Of a stretch of 64,000 bases of DNA, positions 59,304-64,000 are shown piece by piece (the first letter of the stretch is position 1; every line of letters starts with the position of its first letter). The DNA is taken from positions 666,629 to 730,628 of the forward strand of contig NZ_JAAALO010000004.1 of NCBI RefSeq assembly GCF_009908295.1, written 5' to 3'. Source of the DNA: Micromonospora rubida. GTDB lineage: Bacteria; Actinomycetota; Actinomycetes; Mycobacteriales; Micromonosporaceae. The notes under the pieces are model-generated. The model did no database searches. It saw nothing but the letters and a program-made list of their open reading frames with translations, and was not told the origin of the DNA. The position numbers were made by a program, and so were the translations under genes.

Positions 59304-60198
59304 GCGGTTCCGCGTCGACGTGCAGGGGCGCGCGCTGGACCTGTCCAACCTGGACAAGGTGCTCTATCCCGACGCCGGGTTCACCAAGGGCGAGGTGATC
59401 GACTACTACACCCGGATCGCCCCGGTGCTCCTGCCGCACCTGGCCGACCGGGCGCTCACCCGGATCCGGTACCCGAACGGCGTCGAAGGCGGCTCCTTCT
59501 TCGAGAAGAACGCCCCGGCCGCCACCCCCGACTGGGTGCACACCGAGACGCTGCCCGTCCCCGGGTCGAGCAAGGGCCGGGAGACCATCGACTACGTGGT
59601 GGCCGACGACCTGCCGACCCTGGTCTGGCTGGCGAACCTCGCCGCCCTGGAACTGCACACCCCGCAGTGGAGGATCGGCGCCCACCCGGACACGATGGTC
59701 GTCGACCTCGACCCGGGGCTGCCGGCTGGGCTGCGGGAGTGCTGCGAGGTGGCGCTGCTGCTGCGCGACCGGCTCGCCTCGGACGGCATCGACTCGTACC
59801 CGAAGACGTCCGGGAAGAAGGGCATGCAGTTGTGCTGCCCGATCGCTGGCACCCAGTCCTCTGATCTCGTGTCCGACTACGCGAAGCGGATCGCCCAGGA
59901 ACTGGAGTCGGAGCACCCGAAGCTGATCTTGTCGAGGATGGCGAAGAACCTGCGTGGCGGGAAGGTGTTCATCGACTGGAGCCAGAACAACGCCGCGAAG
60001 ACGACGGTGTCGCCGTACTCGCTGCGGGCCCAGCCGGTGCCGGCCGTGTCGACGCCGCTGACCTGGGACGAGGTTTCCGCCGGTGCCGCTGGCAAGCGGC
60101 CGGCGGCTCGCCCCTATACCGCTGCGGAGGTGCTGAAGCGGGTGGAGAAGCGGGGCGACCTGCTCGCCCCGCTGTTCGACGGCGGCCCCGAGGTGTGA
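59293..60198 (+). CDS. ligD: LigD polymerase (primase-polymerase) module
   Basis: 301 residues. AEP-type polymerase: LSNLDKVLYPDAGFTKGEVI, then DTMVVDLDPG with the catalytic Asp pair at 138/140 and SYPKTSGKKGMQL with a Lys-rich site. It fills gaps at broken ends. In full-length LigD this module, the phosphoesterase and the ligase are one chain; here two genes with overlap and no phosphoesterase module. The motif GKKGMQL differs from the usual GGKGLH form. Confidence 0.92.
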   Translation: MPGERFRVDVQGRALDLSNLDKVLYPDAGFTKGEVIDYYTRIAPVLLPHLADRALTRIRYPNGVEGGSFFEKNAPAATPDWVHTETLPVPGSSKGRETIDYVVADDLPTLVWLANLAALELHTPQWRIGAHPDTMVVDLDPGLPAGLRECCEVALLLRDRLASDGIDSYPKTSGKKGMQLCCPIAGTQSSDLVSDYAKRIAQELESEHPKLILSRMAKNLRGGKVFIDWSQNNAAKTTVSPYSLRAQPVPAVSTPLTWDEVSAGAAGKRPAARPYTAAEVLKRVEKRGDLLAPLFDGGPEV

Positions 60199-60229
60199 GG
60201 CGGGCACCTTGTCGACGAGTACCTCAGTC

Positions 60230-61402
60230 TCATTGGCTCCGGAGGCGGAAGTACTGGTTGCTTTGGTTCAGGCAGGAGAAGAGCACGATCGTCGTACCTT
60301 CACCCGGGGTGTAGTGGACATTGACGCACTTGTCAGCGTACGAGCTGTAGATCTGCTTCCCCCTGATACGGAATAGCTGGGCCGGATTGCCTTGGCACCT
60401 GGCAACCTGTACCGGGGTGAAGTCCGTAGTCGCGGCGTTGGCTGCATCCATGCACAGCCCAGAAGACCGGATCGTGCCGTCGGGCCGCGGTTCCCAGTGC
60501 TGGACCGACGAGGCATTGCATCCCGTCATGATCAAATGTGTGCCGTCCTGGGATCGGTTGGCACTCAGACAGCCGTGGTACTCGTCGTTGAACAGGGTGC
60601 CGCCCGTCGACGGTTTGCTGGCCCGGGACGACGAGGTCGGGGAGGCGGACGTGACGTTGCGGCGAGCGGAGGATGCCTGGGACGACCGTGCGGTGTCGGC
60701 GCGGGGAGAGGCGGACGTGACGTTGCGGCGAGCGGAGGATGCCTGAGGCGACGGCGTGCTGCCGGCGGTGGGCAAGGCCAACGTGGTCTCGTCGGCATCG
60801 GCCGCCAACAGCGGCTGATCGTGGAAGGTCGTGTTCCGCGCGTACCAGGAGGCGTACCGTTCCACTCGATCCACGTAGTCGCGCGCCTCGTCGGGGACGC
60901 GACGAGCCGAGAGCACTGCTGCCAGTCCCGAACGATAGGCGGCCACGGCCGGCCGCCACTCCTCTCCCTCGATCTTCGCCGCCTGGACCTGCCCGGCCAG
61001 GTGGCAGAGGTAGTGCGCCAGCGCCGCGACGTTGGCCCCGGCATCCAGCCGGTCGGCTCCCGCCCAGGGCTGCCAGGCGCGCCAGGCGTCGTCGGTCAGC
61101 CCGGCCAGGCCACGACCGGCACGGCCATTGACTGCGTCGGCGACGAACCGCGACTCCACCATGAGTTGCCCGGCCAACCGTGCCGGCGTCAGAGCGGGGC
61201 AGGACTCGGCGGCCTCGGCGATCGGCCGGCGGTAGTCCGACGGTACTGCCACGGCGGGCGGGTCGCCCTGGTCCATGTCGTTCAGACTGCTCACCACGAT
61301 GGCCGTTCCGGCGCCACCCACGACGATCACAGCGGCGGCGGCCAGCGCCACACGCCACCGTGCGCGCTGCGCGCCCATCCAGGGCAGGCTCATCAAGGAC
61401 AC
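60230..61402 (-). CDS. Membrane-anchored lytic-transglycosylase-like protein with ricin B domain
   Basis: 390 residues. Signal-anchor segment VALAAAAVIVVGGAGTAIVV near 18-38; residues 62-195 resemble a transglycosylase (VESRFVADAVNGRAGRGLAGL with Glu 83 in catalytic position); a Ser/Thr/Arg linker (205-270) with a duplicated unit; residues 270-390 are a ricin-type trefoil (YHGCLSANRSQDGTHLIMTG, GLCMDAANA, KCVNVHYTPGEGTTIVLF). Binds glycan and may cleave peptidoglycan. Divergent from the LysM-like gene. Confidence 0.72.
   Translation of the reverse strand: MSLMSLPWMGAQRARWRVALAAAAVIVVGGAGTAIVVSSLNDMDQGDPPAVAVPSDYRRPIAEAAESCPALTPARLAGQLMVESRFVADAVNGRAGRGLAGLTDDAWRAWQPWAGADRLDAGANVAALAHYLCHLAGQVQAAKIEGEEWRPAVAAYRSGLAAVLSARRVPDEARDYVDRVERYASWYARNTTFHDQPLLAADADETTLALPTAGSTPSPQASSARRNVTSASPRADTARSSQASSARRNVTSASPTSSSRASKPSTGGTLFNDEYHGCLSANRSQDGTHLIMTGCNASSVQHWEPRPDGTIRSSGLCMDAANAATTDFTPVQVARCQGNPAQLFRIRGKQIYSSYADKCVNVHYTPGEGTTIVLFSCLNQSNQYFRLRSQ
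60642..60745 (-). repeat. 38-bp direct repeat within the linker of the ricin protein
   Basis: Copies at 60642-60679 and 60708-60745 start GAGGCGGACGTGACGTTGCG and are identical; the period is 66 bp (22 codons), so the frame is kept. They encode QASSARRNVTSASP twice. Confidence 0.9.
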
Positions 61403-61643
61403 CCTCTCAGTCGTCGCGGGCGCTGGGCCTGGGGGCGGAAGTCTGCTGCGGTCGGTACCGCAGCATAGATCCCGATGACTCTTGGTCCGAGGCAGTGGAA
61501 GGATAGCCGGGAAACAGGGCTTGCCCGTCCCGCCTGCCGGATGTTGTCGTTGGCTCCGCCGCCTGTCCAGGCACGACCGTCAACGAAGCCGTCACGCAGG
61601 ACGATTCACGGGTGCGAGCGTTCAGTTCCCGGCGGAGGAGGAT

Positions 61644-62282
61644 GTGGTGCCCGCGATACACCGGAGGCTGTCCATGCTGGCTGCGGCGCTGGTGCTGGTC
61701 GTTGCCGGGAGCCAGATCGCTCTACCGGGGCGGTCGACCGGCCACGCCACCGCCGAGTCAGGCTTCGCCAAGTACTGCATGGTGGGCGAATCGAGGGTTG
61801 ACGAAACGCTCGCCACCGTCGCCGGCCGGATCCTCGGCGACGAGTCGCGTGCCGGTGAGCTCTACCGGCTGAACGTGAACCGGGTGCAACCGGACGGTGG
61901 CGTCCTCACTGACCCCAACCGGTTGCAGGTCGGCTGGTATCTGGTGCTGCCGTGGGACGCGGTCGGCGACGAGGTGCGATACGGACGATTGCCGGACAGG
62001 GAGGGCGCTCTTCCGTCTCCCGTCGCACTGCCATCGGTCGATCCGGCCGCCGCCGCTCCACCTGAGGTGGCATCCGGGAGTGGTACAGCCAGCCGGGGGA
62101 GCGACGTCGCCCGCTGGCTGTCGATCCTGCTGGCCGCCGTGTTGCTGTCGCTGGTCGCGGTGACCGCCCTGTGGTGGTGGCGGACTTCGCTCAAGGACTG
62201 GCTGCTGCGGGATCGAAGGGCGGTCGCCGGCGCTCCCCGGCACCTCGGCACCTCGTCCGACGCGACCAGCGATCAGGCGTAG
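61644..62282 (+). CDS. Secreted LysM-like membrane protein
   Basis: 212 residues from GTG 61644 with GGAGGAGG upstream. A signal peptide (RRLSMLAAALVLVVAGSQIA) leads to a LysM-like region: FAKYCMVGESRVDETLATVA, AGELYRLNVNRVQPDGG, and DPNRLQVGWYLVLPWDAVGD. A Pro/Ala linker and a second membrane helix (WLSILLAAVLLSLVAVTALWWW, in part) with a basic tail follow. It probably binds the wall. From memory such proteins accompany type VII loci in Micromonosporaceae. Divergent from the ricin protein gene. Confidence 0.7.
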   Translation: MVPAIHRRLSMLAAALVLVVAGSQIALPGRSTGHATAESGFAKYCMVGESRVDETLATVAGRILGDESRAGELYRLNVNRVQPDGGVLTDPNRLQVGWYLVLPWDAVGDEVRYGRLPDREGALPSPVALPSVDPAAAAPPEVASGSGTASRGSDVARWLSILLAAVLLSLVAVTALWWWRTSLKDWLLRDRRAVAGAPRHLGTSSDATSDQA

Positions 62283-62777
62283 CGGGCGCTCGTCACCGGG
62301 TGTGGTGGACTGGGCGTGATCTCGTCGGGTGGAGGTCCGACACCCGTGCCACGGTCCAGCGTTGATCCTCGCCGAACCTGTGCGGCCGGCCCCTGATCCA
62401 ACGCGTCGCCCGAACGGCGCTGCCGGGACTCGTCGAGGCGGCATCGGGACCCGCCAGGTCCTCTCGATGCGAGAGCGTCCTAACCACCGCTGCCGTGCCT
62501 CTTTGAGCCGGGTGACCTGCGCCAGGTCGCACCGGACAGCTCAGGGGTGGTGGTCGTCCTCGGCCCCGGATCGATCAAGATCGCCGGCCGGCGGAACGGT
62601 CCTGTCCGGGCTGTGCGAGAACCGGCGGAGGCACGCCCTTGCTGGTAAGAGAAGCGCAGGCAGGACTTCTCTGAAGGTCATCAAGTTCTCGAACCACGGC
62701 CCGGGCCATCGTGCCGCGCACCCCAACCAGAAGCGCCATTCTCCGACGCCGACCCGATTCACGACTGACCGCGTAGA

Positions 62778-62827
62778 AGATCTTGGAACGAAATGGCCCC
62801 TGGAGGGGCCGAAATCTTCCAAGATCT
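62778..62827. repeat. 50-bp near-perfect palindrome, copy 3
   Basis: Outer arms AGATCTTGGAA and TTCCAAGATCT with TGGCCCCT/AGGGGCC inner stem. About 60 bp beyond it are shared with copy 1, including CAACTTTGGGCGGG. No gene flanks it directly. Confidence 0.85.
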
Positions 62828-62893
62828 CCGGCCATCCTAATTGGCGGAACGGTATTCCTGGAAAGTGGACCAACTTTGGGCGGGTTCAGGCTA

Positions 62894-62972
62894 GGGGCGG
62901 GGCGGGGCGGGGCGGGACGGGGCATAGCGGGGCGGGGCGGGGCATAGCGGGGCGCAGCGGGGCGGGAGGGGG
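62894..62972 (+). repeat. G-rich tandem tract
   Basis: GGGGC units repeat about 12 times, interrupted by two GGGGCATAGC motifs. Runs of three or four G with short spacers could form G-quadruplexes. It follows copy 3 of the palindrome. Confidence 0.75.
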
Positions 62973-63260
62973 CTTCCGTGGGGTGGGGCCTGCGGCGGGA
63001 CGGAACGGCCAGATGCGCGGTGACTGCCGCACCGGAGGCATCCGGGCTCGCGGCTTCGGCATGGGCGGCACCGGACACTCCGCGACTTTTGCCGGGCGTG
63101 CCCTTTCCCCGTCGGTCACTCGCGCCCGCGCCACCCGCAGCCCGCCCAGTCCCGCGCCCGTCCCCTGGGCAACCCCACTCGTGAGGGTAATTCGTCAGGG
63201 CAGACACCTGTCCCGTGCGGGGAGCAGAGTCCCGTGCCCGCCATGGTCTGGCTCACCACG

Positions 63261-63350
63261 GGATCACCCCGCGTGCGCGGGGATGATCCTCCAGCGCTCC
63301 TCCTGAGGGGAATCCAGCGTTCTGCTCCCCGCGCACGCGGGGGTGATCAT
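63261..63350 (+). CRISPR. Relict two-repeat CRISPR-like unit (type I-E-type repeat)
   Basis: Two repeats share CCCCGCG-n2-CGCGGGG-n1-TGATC at 63267 and 63327, a period of 60 bp, close to 28-29 bp repeats with 31-32 bp spacer. The second reads CTGCTCCCCGCGCACGCGGG, close to actinobacterial type I-E repeats. The first differs at the 5' end and centre. No cas gene is in the window. Decayed or a mini-array. Confidence 0.5.
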
Positions 63351-63374
63351 GAGGACCGCACTAAGCCACTCCGC

Positions 63375-63641
63375 TCACCCCCTACTGATCCATCGGTCAC
63401 GGCGAGAGCAGGGCGAGATGTGATCGGCCGGCAGGGTGCACCGCGCGCGGTCGGGTAGCAGCCGGTCGCAGAAGACCCAGTGGCGTACGTTCTGCTCGTC
63501 CTCGGCCGAGACCGTCACCCCGCCAGGTTCGACGCGGGCGCTGAGCCGGGCCAGCAGGCGGGCCGCCGTTCGAGCGAAGACCCGCGCCCGGAGCAGATCG
63601 GGCGCGGTGATCGGCAGGTGGACCACCCAGCGATCGCTCAT
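63375..63641 (-). CDS. Small hypothetical protein, 88 aa
   Basis: ATG 63641 overlaps the stop of the DivIVA-like gene (ATGA). The sequence MSDRWVVHLPITAPDLLRAR is followed by VFARTAARLLARLSARVEPG and EDEQNVRHWVFCDRLLPDRAR, with two later Cys (RCTLPADHISPCS) that could bind metal with the His. No known domain; from memory it is recurrent in Micromonospora with the coupled DivIVA-like gene. Function unknown. Confidence 0.68.
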   Translation of the reverse strand: MSDRWVVHLPITAPDLLRARVFARTAARLLARLSARVEPGGVTVSAEDEQNVRHWVFCDRLLPDRARCTLPADHISPCSRRDRWISRG

Positions 63642-63901
63642 CGGTACCGGTGCTTTCCGGACTGCCCGCCCTGCCACGTGTGCAGCGCCCGCCGGATGCG
63701 TACGTTCTCCTCCCGTACCGCGACGGCGGCGGCCTGTGCGACGGCCAGCTCGTCGGCGACCTCGTGCAGGAAGGCGCGGATCTCGAACGGGTCGAGCCCG
63801 TGCCGGCGGACGGTGAACCGCCGGTCGCGGACCTGCGCGGGGCGCAGGGGTTGTTTCGTTCTCTGCTGTCGGCCGGTCAGCCAACGGGTCAGGTGGCGCA
63901 C
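63638..63901 (-). CDS. DivIVA-domain small protein, 87 aa
   Basis: Start GTG 63901 is chosen over an ATG at 63997 because the upstream part is Pro/Arg-rich without family match. RRFTVRRHGLDPFEIRAFLHEVADELA is the DivIVA/GpsB-type N-terminal signature (given here in part: RRHGLDPFEIRAFLHEVA), followed by a short coiled coil (AVAVREENVRIRRAL). Full DivIVA is much longer, so this is a small adaptor-like protein. Coupled to the next gene. Confidence 0.68.
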   Translation of the reverse strand: MRHLTRWLTGRQQRTKQPLRPAQVRDRRFTVRRHGLDPFEIRAFLHEVADELAVAQAAAVAVREENVRIRRALHTWQGGQSGKHRYR

Positions 63902-64000
63902 GGGGGACCGCCCTTCGTCGGGTTCACGTCGAAGTGGAGGGGCGGCCCCCGCCGGTCCGAGTCGGCGGAGGCCGCCCTGCCCGGCCGCCGCAGCCACGAA

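Larger units (their letters stand above)
62283..63374. other. Noncoding region with palindrome, G-rich tract and relict CRISPR
   Basis: Over 1 kb without a supported gene. It holds copy 3 of the palindromic repeat, a G-rich tandem tract, and two CRISPR-like repeat units. Shadow frames up to 325 codons have no family resemblance. It looks like an accumulation site of short repetitive elements. Confidence 0.6.

Noticed and set aside
63201..63233. Third CRISPR-like unit upstream of the relict pair
   Set aside because: TCCCGTGCGGGGAGCAG resembles half a repeat, but it is out of the 60-bp period and shorter; counted as chance.

Overview
The window is high-GC actinobacterial chromosome. It has very dense coding, frequent GTG starts and ATGA/GTGA stop-start overlaps. 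The gene content (a bldG pair next to an MrfA-type helicase and a Tad cluster, H+-pyrophosphatase, topA, a fused MFS-thymidylate kinase, holB, Ku plus split LigD) points to Micromonosporaceae, most likely Micromonospora or a close relative. From memory, the hppA-topA-tmk-holB block and the helicase/bldG block are collinear with Streptomyces coelicolor around SCO3540-SCO3550. No search could be run, so the genus is an inference.

Layout. 0-4.2 kb: a WYL regulator divergent from an epoxide hydrolase, an AlkZ-like winged-helix protein, then a small accessory patch (AlpA-like DNA-binding protein divergent from two coupled small genes, one of only 58 codons). 4.4-10.2 kb: a translationally coupled Tad/Flp pilus operon (Ssd/CpaE-like ATPase, TadA, TadB, TadC, DUF4244 pilin-like peptide, two TadE-like pseudopilins). 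10.2-12.7 kb: an accessory insertion between tad and its usual helicase neighbour, holding an internally deleted IS5-type element, two coupled Imm5-like immunity-protein genes, a palindromic repeat and a decayed regulator fragment. 12.8-16.8 kb: LURP-one protein, MrfA-like helicase, bldG and its degenerate RsbW-like partner. 17-34 kb: core genes (hppA, topA, MFS-tmk, holB, ricT) with an FAD oxidase/TetR pair, a PLP enzyme and a three-gene YbaB/WXG-like operon. 34-39.3 kb: membrane metallophosphoesterase, tRNA-Thr(CGT) with a strong terminator, a crcB pair, an isolated endolysin-like peptidase plus holin-like pair, an SRPBCC protein. 39.5-46.5 kb: small enzymes, an ArsR-MFS operon with a perfect operator-like dyad, a PPOX protein, DUF2231-Hsp20 and two glycosyltransferases. 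46.5-57 kb: an HldE-like bifunctional heptose enzyme, a deleted PfpI pseudogene, an EmrB-type exporter, Nudix, acyl-CoA ligase, a truncated quinone reductase, HAD, FKBP and F420 proteins. 57.3-60.2 kb: the NHEJ module. 60.2-62.3 kb: a divergent pair of secreted or cell-wall proteins. 62.3-64 kb: a noncoding stretch with the third palindromic repeat, a G-rich tandem tract and a relict two-repeat CRISPR-like array, then two small coupled genes.

Functional links: the Tad operon should build a Flp-type pilus; bldG and its partner form a partner-switch pair; Ku with the separate ligase and polymerase proteins forms a two-protein version of LigD; the HldE-like enzyme with GT2 and GT9 suggests a surface heptose-containing glycan. 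The most unusual items are a 50-bp palindromic repeat present three times, the orphan immunity pair whose 3' gene ends exactly on the IS terminus, the relict CRISPR unit, the isolated lysin/holin pair and the possible ATC start of the MFS-tmk fusion.
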